From assembly GCF_023516595.1 (NCBI RefSeq), contig NZ_JAMGBG010000001.1, positions 310,001 through 374,000 on the forward strand: 64,000 nucleotides of DNA. Direction: 5' to 3'. The notes under the pieces are model-generated. The model was not told where the DNA came from. It did not search any database and saw only the letters and a list, made by a program, of their open reading frames with translations. The position numbers and the translations under genes were made by a program. Of this stretch, positions 1 through 8,992 are shown one piece after another (the first letter of the stretch is position 1; every line of letters begins with the position of its first letter). Source of the DNA: Streptomyces neyagawaensis (lineage in GTDB: Bacteria; Actinomycetota; Actinomycetes; Streptomycetales; Streptomycetaceae).

Positions 1-28
1 GACGGGCGGGGCGACGGGCGGGCGGCTG

Positions 29-1549
29 CTAAGCACCGCGTCCCGGCGACGGGGTGACGTCGCCCGGCTCGGTCCCCTCGTGGCGGCCGAGGCGGCTGTG
101 CGAGCGGCCGTAGAGGAAGTACACGACGAACCCGGCGACCATCCACACCGCGAACCGCAGCCACGTCTCGGCGGGCAGGTTGATCATCAGCCACAGGGAC
201 GCGCACACCGACAGGATCGGGATGACCGGCACCCACGGGGTGCGGAACGAGCGGTGCAGATCGGGGCGGGTCCTGCGGAGGATGATCACACCGATCGCGA
301 CCACCACGAAGGCGAACAGGGTGCCGATGTTCACCAGGGCGGCGAGTTCGGTCAGCGGGGTGAAGCCGGCGAGGATCGCGATGATCACGCCCAGCAGGAT
401 CGTCGGCCGGTGCGGGGTCCTGAACCGCGGGTGGACGTGGGAGAAGAAGCGCGGCAGCAGTCCGTCGCGGCTCATCGCGAAGAAGACACGCGTCTGGCCG
501 AGGAGCAGGATCATGCAGACCGTCGTCAGGCCGACGGCGGCGCCGAAGCTGATGAAGCCCGCGAACCAGGGGTGGCCCGTCTCCTTGAAGGCGTCGGCGA
601 GCGGGGCGTCGACGGACAGCTTGCTGTAGTGCTGCATGCCCGTGACGACGATCGACACGAGGACGTACAGCGTGGTGCAGATGAGGAGCGAGCCGAGGAT
701 GCCGCGCGGCATGTCGCGCTGCGGGTTCCTGGTCTCCTCGGCGGCGGTGGCGACGACGTCGAAGCCGATGAACGCGAAGAACACCACCGAGGCGGCGGTG
801 AAGATGCCCATCACACCGAAGTTGGAGGGCGCCCAGCCGAACATCAGCTGGATCAGCGGCGCCTGGAGACTGTCACCGGCGTCGACGGTCTGCGCCTTCG
901 GGATGAACGGGTCGTAGTTCTTGCCCTCGATGAAGAACGCGCCCGCGATGATCACGGTCAGGACGACGGCGACCTTGATGGCGACGACGACCGAGGTGAT
1001 CCGCGCGGACAGCTTCATGCCGATCACGAGGATGGCGGTGAGGACCAGGACGAGCGCGGCGGCGAGGATGTCGAAGCCGAACTCCCCTGCGCCCTCTCTG
1101 CTGCCCAGGGCCGCGGGCATCTCCCAGCCCGCGTTGTCCATGAGCGACTGGATGTAGCCGGACCAGCCGACGGCCACCACCGCCGTCCCCAGCGCGAACT
1201 CCAGGACCAGGTCCCAGCCGATGATCCAGGCGGGCAGTTCACCGAGGGAGGCGTACGAGAACGTGTACGCGGACCCCGCGACGGGCAAGGTGGAGGCGAA
1301 CTCGGCGTAGCACAGCGCGGCCAGCGCGCAGGCGACACCGGCCGCGACGAACGCCAGGGCCACCGCGGGCCCGGCGTTGTTCTTGGCGACCGTACCGGTG
1401 AGGACGAAGATGCCGGTGCCGATGATGACGCCGACGCCGAAGACCGTCAGATCCAGCGCGGACAAGGATTTCTTGAGCGCGTGTTCGGGCTCCTCGGTAT
1501 CGAGGATGGACTGCTCGACCTTCTTCGTCCGGAAGAGTGTGCTGCTCAC
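29..1549 (-). CDS. APC-family amino acid permease (CAT/YhdG type)
   Basis: Predicted inner-membrane amino acid transporter of 506 residues, the usual length for the 12-helix APC superfamily. The first membrane segment carries the family signature GVGVIIGTGIFVLTG, and the loop after helix 6 has the conserved EETRNPQRDMP element found in cationic amino acid transporters. I chose GTG at 1549 (VSSTLFRTKK) because GGGAGG lies 7 nt upstream; the longer in-frame ATG at 1582 lacks a ribosome site. The gene is alone on the minus strand, separated from dxs by a strong terminator. Substrate is not readable from sequence; basic or branched amino acids are typical of the family. Confidence 0.9.
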   Translation of the reverse strand: MSSTLFRTKKVEQSILDTEEPEHALKKSLSALDLTVFGVGVIIGTGIFVLTGTVAKNNAGPAVALAFVAAGVACALAALCYAEFASTLPVAGSAYTFSYASLGELPAWIIGWDLVLEFALGTAVVAVGWSGYIQSLMDNAGWEMPAALGSREGAGEFGFDILAAALVLVLTAILVIGMKLSARITSVVVAIKVAVVLTVIIAGAFFIEGKNYDPFIPKAQTVDAGDSLQAPLIQLMFGWAPSNFGVMGIFTAASVVFFAFIGFDVVATAAEETRNPQRDMPRGILGSLLICTTLYVLVSIVVTGMQHYSKLSVDAPLADAFKETGHPWFAGFISFGAAVGLTTVCMILLLGQTRVFFAMSRDGLLPRFFSHVHPRFRTPHRPTILLGVIIAILAGFTPLTELAALVNIGTLFAFVVVAIGVIILRRTRPDLHRSFRTPWVPVIPILSVCASLWLMINLPAETWLRFAVWMVAGFVVYFLYGRSHSRLGRHEGTEPGDVTPSPGRGA

Positions 1550-1599
1550 AGGGGTACCTCCCACGCTTGTGGTCCTCGACATGATCGAGAGGGGGCGAT

Positions 1600-1640
1600 G
1601 GGGGTCCCCCCGGGTCGAGCGAAGCCGAGAGCTGGGGGAG
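1600..1640. repeat. Streptomyces-type intergenic palindromic element
   Basis: A G-rich/C-rich pair (GGGGGTCCCCCC on the left, CTGGGGGAG on the right) encloses the core TCGAGCGAAGCCGAGAG. I recognise this core-plus-C-run layout from many Streptomyces intergenic regions. It can fold into a hairpin just upstream of the permease start. Confidence 0.5.
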
Positions 1641-1673
1641 CGTATGCCCCGGCACGGGTGGTTTCACGCGAAT

Positions 1674-1713
1674 GGGCCGGTCTCACCACCGTAAAGGATG
1701 GTGGGACCGGCCC
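1674..1713 (-). terminator. dxs terminator
   Basis: Inverted repeat GGGCCGGTCTCACC / GGTGGGACCGGCCC with a 12-nt loop and one wobble position, starting 20 nt after the dxs stop codon. GC-rich stem without a long T tract, as is normal for Streptomyces. Confidence 0.8.
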
Positions 1714-1733
1714 GGACAGCCCAGTCGGGAGGG

Positions 1734-3653
1734 TCAGTCGCGCGCGGGCTCCACCTCGGAGGGCGTACCGTCCAGCCGGCCGTCGAGCTTGGAGACGAGA
1801 CCCGTGACCTGGCGGGCGATGTCGGGTGCGGTGAGCCCGATCTCGGCCATGACCTCGGCGCGGGAGGCGTGGTCGAGGAAGCGCGGCGGGATGCCGAAGT
1901 CGCGCAGCGGGATGTCGACGCCCGCGTCGCGCAGCGCCTGCGCGATCGCCGAGCCGACGCCGCCGACACGGGAGTTGTCCTCCACGGTGACGACCACGCG
2001 GTGCTTGTCGGCGAGCGGCGCCATGTGCTCGTCGACCGGCTTGACCCAGCGCGGGTCGACGACGGTGGTGGTGATGCCCTGCTTGTCGAGGAGGGCGGCG
2101 ATCTCCAGGCACATCGGCGCGAGGGCGCCGACGGAGACGAGGAGCACGTCCGGCGTGTCGGTGCCCGGCTCCCGCAGCACGTCCATGCCGCCCACCCGGC
2201 CCACGGCCGGTACGGCGGGACCGACGGCGCCCTTGGAGAACCGCACCACGGTCGGCGCGTCCGTGACCTCGACGGCCTCACGCAGCTGCGCCCGCACCTG
2301 GTCGGCGTCGCGCGGCGCGGCGAGCCGCAGCCCGGGGACGACCTGGAGGATCGACATGTCCCACATGCCGTTGTGCGAGGCGCCGTCGGTGCCGGTGACG
2401 CCGGCCCGGTCCAGGACGAACGTCACACCGCACTTGTGGAGGGCGACGTCCATGAGGACCTGGTCGAAGGCGCGGTTGAGGAAGGTCGCGTACACCGCGA
2501 AGACCGGGTGCAGCCCGCCGGTGGCGAGGCCGGCCGCGGAGACCGCGCCGTGCTGCTCGGCGATGCCGACGTCGTAGACGCGCTCGGGGAAGGCCTTGGC
2601 GAACTTGTCGAGGCCGACCGGCTGGAGCATGGCCGCCGTGATGGCGACGATGTCCTCGCGCTCCTTGCCGAGCTTCACCATCTCCTCGCCGAACACGGAG
2701 GTCCAGTCGGCGCCGGAGGAGGCGATCGGCAGACCGGTGTCCGGGTGGATCTTGCCGACGGCGTGGAAGCGGTCCGCCTCGTCCTGGAGGGCGGGCTGGT
2801 AGCCGCGGCCCTTCTCGGTGAGGCAGTGCACGATGACCGGGCCGCCGAAGCGCTTGGCCCGCGACAGGGCGGACTCCAGGGCCTCGATGTCGTGTCCGTC
2901 GATCGGTCCGACGTACTTGAGGCCGAGGTCCTCGAACATGCCCTGCGGGGCGATGAAGTCCTTCAGGCCCTTCTTGGCGCCGTGCAGCGTCTCGTAGAGC
3001 GGCCGGCCGACGACGGGCGTGCGCTCCAGCAGGTCCTTGCCGCGGGCCAGGAACCGCTCGTACCCGTCCGTGGTGCGCAGGGTGGCGAGGTGGTTGGCGA
3101 GGCCGCCGATGGTCGGCGCGTACGAACGCTCGTTGTCGTTGACGACGATGACCAGGGGCCGGTCCTTGGCGTCGGCGATGTTGTTGAGCGCCTCCCAGGC
3201 CATGCCGCCGGTGAGGGCGCCGTCACCGATCACGGCGACCACGTGGTCGTCGCGTTTCAGCACCTGGTTGGCCTTGGCGAGCCCGTCGGCCCAGCCGAGG
3301 ACCGTCGAGGCGTGGCTGTTCTCGATGACGTCGTGCTCGGACTCGGCCTGCGAGGGGTAGCCGGACAGGCCGCCCTTCATCTTCAGCCGGGAGAAGTCCT
3401 GTCGGCCGGTGAGGAGCTTGTGGACGTAGGACTGGTGACCCGTGTCCCACAGCACCTTGTCCTTCGGCGAGTCGAAGACCCGGTGCAGCGCGATGGTGAG
3501 CTCGACCACGCCGAGGTTGGGGCCGAGGTGACCGCCGGTCTTCGACACCGCCTCCACGAGGAAGGTCCGGATCTCCTCCGCCAGCTGGTCCAACTCCTCC
3601 AGGCTGAGCCGGTCCAGATCGCGCGGTCCCCTGATGCGGGTCAGCAGCGGCAC
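1734..3653 (-). CDS. dxs: 1-deoxy-D-xylulose-5-phosphate synthase
   Basis: Cytosolic thiamine-diphosphate enzyme that condenses pyruvate with glyceraldehyde 3-phosphate, the first step of the MEP isoprenoid pathway. The 639 residues match the family length. [13 protein letters not shown] (41-53) and the TPP motif GDGALTGG (143-150, followed by NN at 157-158) are present, and the transketolase-type pyrimidine-binding and C-terminal domains follow in order. GTG at 3653 is preceded by AAGGAGG at 5 nt. The gene stands alone between two terminators. Product supply for the polyprenyl enzymes at 51.7 kb is a plausible but distant link. Streptomyces often carry two dxs paralogues, so this may not be the only copy. 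Confidence 0.97.
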   Translation of the reverse strand: MPLLTRIRGPRDLDRLSLEELDQLAEEIRTFLVEAVSKTGGHLGPNLGVVELTIALHRVFDSPKDKVLWDTGHQSYVHKLLTGRQDFSRLKMKGGLSGYPSQAESEHDVIENSHASTVLGWADGLAKANQVLKRDDHVVAVIGDGALTGGMAWEALNNIADAKDRPLVIVVNDNERSYAPTIGGLANHLATLRTTDGYERFLARGKDLLERTPVVGRPLYETLHGAKKGLKDFIAPQGMFEDLGLKYVGPIDGHDIEALESALSRAKRFGGPVIVHCLTEKGRGYQPALQDEADRFHAVGKIHPDTGLPIASSGADWTSVFGEEMVKLGKEREDIVAITAAMLQPVGLDKFAKAFPERVYDVGIAEQHGAVSAAGLATGGLHPVFAVYATFLNRAFDQVLMDVALHKCGVTFVLDRAGVTGTDGASHNGMWDMSILQVVPGLRLAAPRDADQVRAQLREAVEVTDAPTVVRFSKGAVGPAVPAVGRVGGMDVLREPGTDTPDVLLVSVGALAPMCLEIAALLDKQGITTTVVDPRWVKPVDEHMAPLADKHRVVVTVEDNSRVGGVGSAIAQALRDAGVDIPLRDFGIPPRFLDHASRAEVMAEIGLTAPDIARQVTGLVSKLDGRLDGTPSEVEPARD

Positions 3654-3820
3654 CCGTGCCTCCTTGCAATAGTGCTGTTCGAGCGTTGCCGGGCTCGACG
3701 AAGTCTAATCTTCCGCGTGCACCGCCGACCGCCGGGCGGGGGGGGACCCGCATCACGCGAACGGCCGTAAACCATCCTGCACCGGTCCCCGCGTACGAAA
3801 ACGTCCGACCCACAAGAGAA

Positions 3821-3848
3821 GTGCCCGGTACCTTTCGGCACCGGGCAC
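3821..3848 (-). terminator. xylFGH operon terminator
   Basis: Perfect 9-bp stem GTGCCCGGT / ACCGGGCAC with a 10-nt loop, about 95 nt downstream of the xylH stop. It closes the xylose-type ABC transporter operon before dxs. Confidence 0.85.
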
Positions 3849-3862
3849 CTGCCACACCGTCA

Positions 3863-3890
3863 AGGGGCGCGGGCAGCCGCGCGACCAGCC
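3863..3890. repeat. GGGGCGCGGG...GCGCGACCAGCC interspersed element, copy 1
   Basis: Short dispersed sequence of the form AGGGGCGCGGG-n-CGCGCGACCAGCC. Related copies lie at 10924-10945 and 51624-51648. It folds weakly (GCGCGGG/CCGCGC). Confidence 0.5.
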
Positions 3891-3941
3891 ATGCACGACC
3901 GGTACGGGCGAGAACCACCGCACCCCGACGGCGCTCCCCGT

Positions 3942-5297
3942 TTACGCGCGGCCCGCCGCCTTCTGACTCCTGCGGGAGACCGAGTCGATGACCACGGCGC
4001 CCAGGAGCACCGCACCGGTGATCATGTACTGGATCGACGTGTTCATGTTGAGCAGGTCGAGACCCGTCTGGATCGACTGGATCACCAACATACCCAGCAG
4101 CGCCGACCACACCGATCCACGTCCACCGAAGAGGCTGGTACCGCCGATGACGGCCGCGGCGATGGCCAGCATCAGCGTGTTGCCGCCACCCGCGGAGAGC
4201 GTCGCGCTCGCGGTCTGACCGGCGAAGAACATACCGCCGACCGCGGCGAAGCCACCGGAGATGGCGAACACCGTGATGCGGATCATCGGCACGTTGATAC
4301 CGGCACGCCGGGCGGCCTCGATGCCGCCGCCGACCGCGAAGACCTGGCGGCCGTAGGTCGTACGCCGCAGCACGAAGTCCACGACCACCAGCGCCGCGAG
4401 GAAGATGACCAGCGCGTTGGAGACACCGGACGCGTCGTTGAGCACGGCCGCGGCGACGAAGGACGCGAGGGCCAGCGCGCCGACCCGGAGCAGGATCTCG
4501 CTGGTCGGCCGGAACGGCACCCCGGCGGCCTTGCGACGGCGCTGCTCGTTGAAGTTGCCGACGGCGGTGAGCACGACACCGAGGCCCGCCAACAGGTAGG
4601 CGCCGATGATGGCCTGGTCCAGGAAGAAGGAACTCTGGCCGAGCAGATGGACCGGGCCCGTGTCGGACGGGATGTTGATGGTGCCGCTGTCGCCCAGCAG
4701 CCACAGCATCAGACCGTTCCAGCCGAGGAAACCGGCCAGGGTGACGACGAACGCCGGCACACCGATCCTGGCGAAGAACCAGCCGTGCAGCGCGCCGATG
4801 GCGACACCGGTGATGACGGCGAGGACCAGCGACAGCCAGGCGTTCATGCCGTTGTTCACCACGAACACGGCAAACAGGGTGGAGGCCAGACCGCTGACCG
4901 AGCCGACCGACAGGTCGATCTCGCCGAGCAGCAGCACGAACACCAGGCCGATGGCGAGCATGCCGGTGGCCGACAGGAAGTAGCTGATGTTGGAGAGGTT
5001 GTCGGCGCTGAGGAAACGATCATTCTGGAACTGGAAGATGGTCCAGATGACGATCAGGCCGATGACCACCGGCAGCGAGCCCAGCTCGCCGCCCTTGACC
5101 TTGCGCTTGAACTCGGTGAGGTAGCCCTTGAAGCCCTCCTCGCGGACCAGCAGCCGCGGGTCCGTGACGGCGACCGGGGCCGCCGTGGGGTCGTCGGCGG
5201 GCGCGACGGTGTCCTGCAGATCCACCACGCCCTCGCCCTTGGTGACCTTGCCGGTCGCCGCGGAGTCGCTCTTCACGGTCTTGGACGTGTCACTCAC
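3942..5297 (-). CDS. xylH: Sugar ABC transporter permease (xylose type)
   Basis: Membrane permease of 451 residues in the BPD_transp_2 (XylH/RbsC) family, with a long hydrophilic N-terminus (about 60 residues) followed by roughly ten or more hydrophobic segments. The conserved LLGEIDLSVGSV region and the closing QSIQTGL segment are present. GTG at 5297 overlaps the xylG stop by 4 bp (GTGA), and GGAGG sits 7 nt upstream, so translation is coupled to xylG. It forms the channel for the XylF-delivered pentose. The assignment to xylose rests on order with xylF, xylG and a ROK regulator and on recalled S. coelicolor synteny; ribose or another pentose cannot be excluded. Confidence 0.9.
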   Translation of the reverse strand: MSDTSKTVKSDSAATGKVTKGEGVVDLQDTVAPADDPTAAPVAVTDPRLLVREEGFKGYLTEFKRKVKGGELGSLPVVIGLIVIWTIFQFQNDRFLSADNLSNISYFLSATGMLAIGLVFVLLLGEIDLSVGSVSGLASTLFAVFVVNNGMNAWLSLVLAVITGVAIGALHGWFFARIGVPAFVVTLAGFLGWNGLMLWLLGDSGTINIPSDTGPVHLLGQSSFFLDQAIIGAYLLAGLGVVLTAVGNFNEQRRRKAAGVPFRPTSEILLRVGALALASFVAAAVLNDASGVSNALVIFLAALVVVDFVLRRTTYGRQVFAVGGGIEAARRAGINVPMIRITVFAISGGFAAVGGMFFAGQTASATLSAGGGNTLMLAIAAAVIGGTSLFGGRGSVWSALLGMLVIQSIQTGLDLLNMNTSIQYMITGAVLLGAVVIDSVSRRSQKAAGRA

Positions 5298-6076
5298 TTT
5301 GCCGCCTCCGCGGTGCGCCGCCCCGCACGACGGGTCACGGCGTTGTCCGTGGCACCCGTGATCGCGGCGATGATCTCTTCGTGGCTGGTGTCCTTCACGG
5401 GGAAGGAGCCGTTGTTCTTGCCCAGCCGCAGCACGGCGACGGTGTCGGCGACCGCCTTGACGTCGGCCATGTTGTGGCTGATGAGGATGACGGCGAGGTC
5501 GCGCTCCCGCAGCCGCTCCACCAGGTCGAGGACCTGCGCGGTCTGCTCGACACCGAGGGCGGCGGTGGGCTCGTCGAGGATGACGAGCTTGGGGTCACCG
5601 ATCAGGGCGCGGGCGATGGCCACGACCTGGCGCTGACCACCCGAGAGGCTCGCGATCGGGATGCGCACGCTCGGGATGCGGATGGAGAGCGTGGACAGCA
5701 GCTCGCGGGCGTTCTTCTCCATCGTCACCTCGTCGATGACGCCCCGGTGCAGCAGCTCGCGACCGAGGTAGAGGTTGCCCACGACGTCGAGGTTGTCGCA
5801 GAGGGCGAGGTCCTGGTAGACCGTCGCGACGCCGAGTCCCTGGGCGTCGTGCGGCTTGTTGATCCTCACCGGGTCGCCCTGCCACTCGATGACGCCCTCA
5901 TCGATGGGGTGGACGCCCGCGATCGTCTTGACCAGGGTCGACTTACCTGCGCCGTTGTCGCCCACCAGGGCGACCACTTCTCCGGCGTGGACCTCCAGAT
6001 CGACGTCGGTGAGTGCCTGGACCGCACCGAATCGCTTGGAGACTCCGCGCAACGCCAGCACGGGCGTAGCGGACAC
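5294..6076 (-). CDS. xylG: Sugar ABC transporter ATP-binding protein (xylose type)
   Basis: ATPase subunit of the importer, about 260 residues, with Walker A GDNGAGKS, signature LSGGQRQ, and Walker B LVILDEP followed by the switch His in ISHN. It has a single nucleotide-binding domain, unlike the tandem two-domain XylG of E. coli, so it is expected to act as a homodimer. An in-frame ORF continues upstream to 6175, but GAAGGAG lies 9 nt before GTG at 6076 (VSATPVLALRG), and an ATG at 6085 abuts that ribosome site. I therefore prefer 6076. The stop overlaps the xylH start. Confidence 0.9.
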   Translation of the reverse strand: MSATPVLALRGVSKRFGAVQALTDVDLEVHAGEVVALVGDNGAGKSTLVKTIAGVHPIDEGVIEWQGDPVRINKPHDAQGLGVATVYQDLALCDNLDVVGNLYLGRELLHRGVIDEVTMEKNARELLSTLSIRIPSVRIPIASLSGGQRQVVAIARALIGDPKLVILDEPTAALGVEQTAQVLDLVERLRERDLAVILISHNMADVKAVADTVAVLRLGKNNGSFPVKDTSHEEIIAAITGATDNAVTRRAGRRTAEAAK

Positions 6077-6230
6077 GTGAACCATCTCCTTCGCCGCCTG
6101 ACCGGCGGGGATGCCGCGCTTGGGGGTGTGCGCGGAATGACGTGCGGATCGCGGCGGGAGGGCCGCTGCTCGCACGGTGGTTTACAGGGTGAACATGCCT
6201 GGATCCGCCGCGCTCGGCGGCGGGTTCCGT

Positions 6231-6276
6231 CCGGCGCCCGCCCCGCAGCGGGGTCTGTTGGCGGGGCGGGCGCCGG
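6231..6276 (-). terminator. Intra-operon hairpin between xylF and xylG
   Basis: Perfect 16-bp stem CCGGCGCCCGCCCCGC / GCGGGGCGGGCGCCGG with a 14-nt loop, in the 280-nt gap between the binding-protein gene and the ATPase gene. Such hairpins usually attenuate or stabilise so that binding protein exceeds membrane subunits. Confidence 0.8.
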
Positions 6277-6356
6277 CGGGGCTTCACGGGACCGCTCGGC
6301 CGTCCGGGCCCGGGCCCCTCAGCGGGACCCGGACCGGATGACGCGCGGTGGCGTGA

Positions 6357-7460
6357 CTACTCCAGGCCGGCGGACTTGCAGGCCTTGGCGTACTCGGCGG
6401 TGCAGATGTCCGCGACCGTGTACAGCTTGTCCTTGACGACCGTGTCCTTGATGTTGTCCTTGGTCACCGAGACCGGGGTCAGGAGCTTGGCGGGCACCTT
6501 GTCACCGGAGCCGCTCGTCACCTGGGTGTCGGCGAGGCCCTTGATGTCCTTGCCCTCGAGCAGCGCGACCGCGAGCTCGGCGGCGGTGTCGGCCTCCGGC
6601 TTGTAGGCCTTGTAGACCGTGGAGGACTGGGTGCCGGCGACGATCCGCTGGATGGCGGCGAGCTCGGCGTCCTGGCCCGTCAGCGGGATGTTGCTGATCT
6701 TCGCGCCCTTGAGGGTGTTGGCGATGCCACCGGCCATGCCGTCGTTGGCGGCGTAGACGCCCGCGATGTTCTTGGCACCCAGCTGGGTGATCGCCGCGGA
6801 CATCTTCTGGGCGGCGACGGTGTCCTTCCACAGGCCGGACTGCTCGTAGGCGATGTCGACCTTGCCGTCGAGGACCTTGTGGGCGCCTTCCTTGAACTGG
6901 CCGGCGTTCGGGTCGGCGTCGTCACCGTTGATCATGACGACCTTGGACTTCTTGGTCGCCTTGTCACCGAGCGCGTCGAGCAGGGCCTGACCCTGGAGCT
7001 CGCCGACCTTGACGTTGTCGAAGGAGACATAGGCCGAGACCGGACCCTGGGCGAGGCGGTCGTAGGCGACGACCTTGACACCCTTGTCCACCGCGGACTG
7101 GATGGAGGACTTGATCGCGGCGGAGTCCTGGGCGGAGACGACGATGACCTTGACGCCCTTGGTCACCATGGTGCTCATCTGCTGAGCCTGCTTGGTGGGG
7201 TCGGCGGCTGCGTTCGCGTACTCGACCTTGCAGTCGGAGCAGAGCTCCTCGACCTTGTCCTCGAAGTACGGCCGGTCGAACTTCTCGTAGCGCGCGGTGA
7301 CGTTGTCGGGCAGGAGGAGACCGATGGTCTTGTTGCCCTTGCCGCTGTCGCTACCGCTGTCCGAGTCGTTGTCGTCGCCGGCCTTCCCACAGGCAGCCAC
7401 GGAGAGCGCCAGCGAAACCGCGGTGGCGCCGATCACGACTCTACGCATCGTTGCGTTCAT
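6357..7460 (-). CDS. xylF: Xylose-type sugar-binding lipoprotein
   Basis: Extracytoplasmic solute-binding lipoprotein of 367 residues. The signal peptide ends in the lipobox LSVAAC (Cys24), followed by a Gly/Ser/Asp-rich tether and a periplasmic-binding-protein-1 fold typical of XylF/ChvE. The motifs YDRL and ANDGMAGG are characteristic of pentose and hexose receptors. ATG at 7460 has GGGAGG about 10 nt upstream. It is the first gene of the xylFGH operon, and its 5' leader contains an 18-bp palindrome. It delivers a pentose, most likely xylose, to XylH/XylG. The adjacent ROK gene suggests local control. Confidence 0.9.
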   Translation of the reverse strand: MNATMRRVVIGATAVSLALSVAACGKAGDDNDSDSGSDSGKGNKTIGLLLPDNVTARYEKFDRPYFEDKVEELCSDCKVEYANAAADPTKQAQQMSTMVTKGVKVIVVSAQDSAAIKSSIQSAVDKGVKVVAYDRLAQGPVSAYVSFDNVKVGELQGQALLDALGDKATKKSKVVMINGDDADPNAGQFKEGAHKVLDGKVDIAYEQSGLWKDTVAAQKMSAAITQLGAKNIAGVYAANDGMAGGIANTLKGAKISNIPLTGQDAELAAIQRIVAGTQSSTVYKAYKPEADTAAELAVALLEGKDIKGLADTQVTSGSGDKVPAKLLTPVSVTKDNIKDTVVKDKLYTVADICTAEYAKACKSAGLE

Positions 7461-7483
7461 TTGGGTTGTGCCTCCCTGACACG

Positions 7484-7501
7484 GGCCGCAGCACTGCGGC
7501 C
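7484..7501 (-). promoter_or_regulatory. Palindrome in the xylF leader
   Basis: Perfect dyad GGCCGCAG-CA-CTGCGGCC about 24-41 nt before the xylF start. It could be an operator or an RNA hairpin in the leader. Further upstream on the minus strand, around 7535-7553, lies ATTTACTTCTTGACGTCG, which includes a -35-like TTGACG. Confidence 0.5.
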
Positions 7502-7584
7502 GAGGTGGCTGGAAGTCAACTCGGCCACACGTGCGACGTCAAGAAGTAAATCCTTAACGGGTTGGCAACGGCGTGTTTCGTTCT

Positions 7585-8784
7585 CTAAGTGAAGGCAGGG
7601 GTCGCTGCGGACAGGGTTCCGTCCAAAAGGGTTGAATCACCCATCTCGCTGAGCGCCAGCGCGAGGGCCCCGAGGACCTCCGCGCGACCGCCAAGTGCCC
7701 CTGGCAGCACCGAGAGTTGACGTGCGGCACTCGGAATCGCGTACCGGCCGACCGACTCCCTTATGGGTCCGAGCACCAACTCCCCGGCCTCGGCGAGATC
7801 GCCACCGAGGACCACGCGGCTCGGGTTCAACAGATTGCAGAGATTGGCGACTCCACTTCCGATGTGGCGGCCGACGTCGGCGATCACCCGGCGACAGCCC
7901 GGATCCCCGTCCCTCGCCAACCGCACGACGCCTTCCATCGTCAGGTCGGTCCCATGGCTGGACTGGAGGAGCGGCAGCACATGACGCGCCGCGGCGAAGG
8001 TCTCCAGGCAGCCGCGGTTTCCACAGCGGCAGACCGGTCCGGATTCATCAAGAGTAATATGCCCGATTTCTCCTGCCGTGCCACCGGGGCCCCGGTAGAT
8101 CTTGCCGTCGATGACCAGGCCGGCGCCGACACCGCTGGCCACCTTGATGTAGGCCAGGTCGCGCACCCCGCGTCCGCTGCCCCAGACCAGCTCACCGAGG
8201 GCGCCGAGGTTGGCGTCGTTGTCCACGTGAACCGGGACGCCCAGGCGGTGGCCCATCTCGGCGGCCGGGTTGGTGCCGGTCCAGCCCGGCAGGATGGCGG
8301 TGGAGCCCAGCGTCCCGGACTCGACGTCGATCGGTCCGGGCACACCGAGGCCCACGCCCGCGATCTTCGTGGGATCCACCCCGGTGGCCTCGATCAACCG
8401 GGTGACCAGCTGCTCCGCACGGTCGAACCCCTGGGTGGAGGAGGCGTCCACGTCGAGCGGCTCGGACTCCTCGGCCAGCACCTGATGAGCGAGGTTCCCG
8501 ATCGCGACGCGCAAATGGGTGTGCCCGAAGTCCACGCCGATGACAATGCCGGCGTCGCCGCTGAGGGAGACCGCGCGAGCCCGGCGTCCACCCGCCGATG
8601 TGGGCGTGACCTCGACCGTTCCGCCGTCCTTGAGCTCGCGGACGATGTTGGACACCGTGGCCGCGGACAAGCCTGTCGTCCTGGCGATCTCCGCCTGCGT
8701 GAGCGAGCCGGCGAGACGCACCGCCCGGACGACGCGTTCGAGATTTGCTCGGTGCAGCGACGACTGCGACCCCGGAGTCTCCAT
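7585..8784 (-). CDS. rok7B7: ROK-family transcriptional regulator (Rok7B7 orthologue)
   Basis: Sugar-responsive repressor of 399 residues. An N-terminal winged helix-turn-helix (roughly residues 15-65) precedes a ROK domain with the zinc signature CRCGNRGCLE. From memory, S. coelicolor Rok7B7 (SCO6008) sits between xylFGH and ngcEFG exactly as here and affects xylose uptake, carbon catabolite repression and antibiotic production. Start: the frame opens at GTG 8796, but that codon overlaps the AGGAG ribosome site, so ATG 8784 (METPGSQSS) is preferred. Codon use is less GC-biased than in the neighbours (for example a run ATT ACT CTT GAT GAA near 8050), which is unusual for a core regulator. Confidence 0.88.
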   Translation of the reverse strand: METPGSQSSLHRANLERVVRAVRLAGSLTQAEIARTTGLSAATVSNIVRELKDGGTVEVTPTSAGGRRARAVSLSGDAGIVIGVDFGHTHLRVAIGNLAHQVLAEESEPLDVDASSTQGFDRAEQLVTRLIEATGVDPTKIAGVGLGVPGPIDVESGTLGSTAILPGWTGTNPAAEMGHRLGVPVHVDNDANLGALGELVWGSGRGVRDLAYIKVASGVGAGLVIDGKIYRGPGGTAGEIGHITLDESGPVCRCGNRGCLETFAAARHVLPLLQSSHGTDLTMEGVVRLARDGDPGCRRVIADVGRHIGSGVANLCNLLNPSRVVLGGDLAEAGELVLGPIRESVGRYAIPSAARQLSVLPGALGGRAEVLGALALALSEMGDSTLLDGTLSAATPAFT

Positions 8785-8992
8785 CGACTCATCCACTCCT
8801 GTCCCAGGCCGGACGGCCCCCGCCGCCCGTGACCCAGGTCAAAGCCGCGGATCCCGGGTCACTTACAAGTTGTGAACTCCAAGCTCCGCTGAACGGGTTA
8901 CCGCAGTCAAGTCCTTGACGGAAACTGGCGTCGCCAATCGACCACTAAATGTCACTGAGGCGCTACGTCGGGGTCGTCCGGAGGCCTCCTTA

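Noticed and set aside
1..28. Partial gene at the left edge
   Set aside because: The permease stop codon lies at 29-31; the remaining 28 nt are too short to assign.
80..3770. Long plus-strand frames opposite the permease and dxs
   Set aside because: They are mirror images of GC-rich coding sequence with Arg/Gly/His-biased translations and no ribosome sites.
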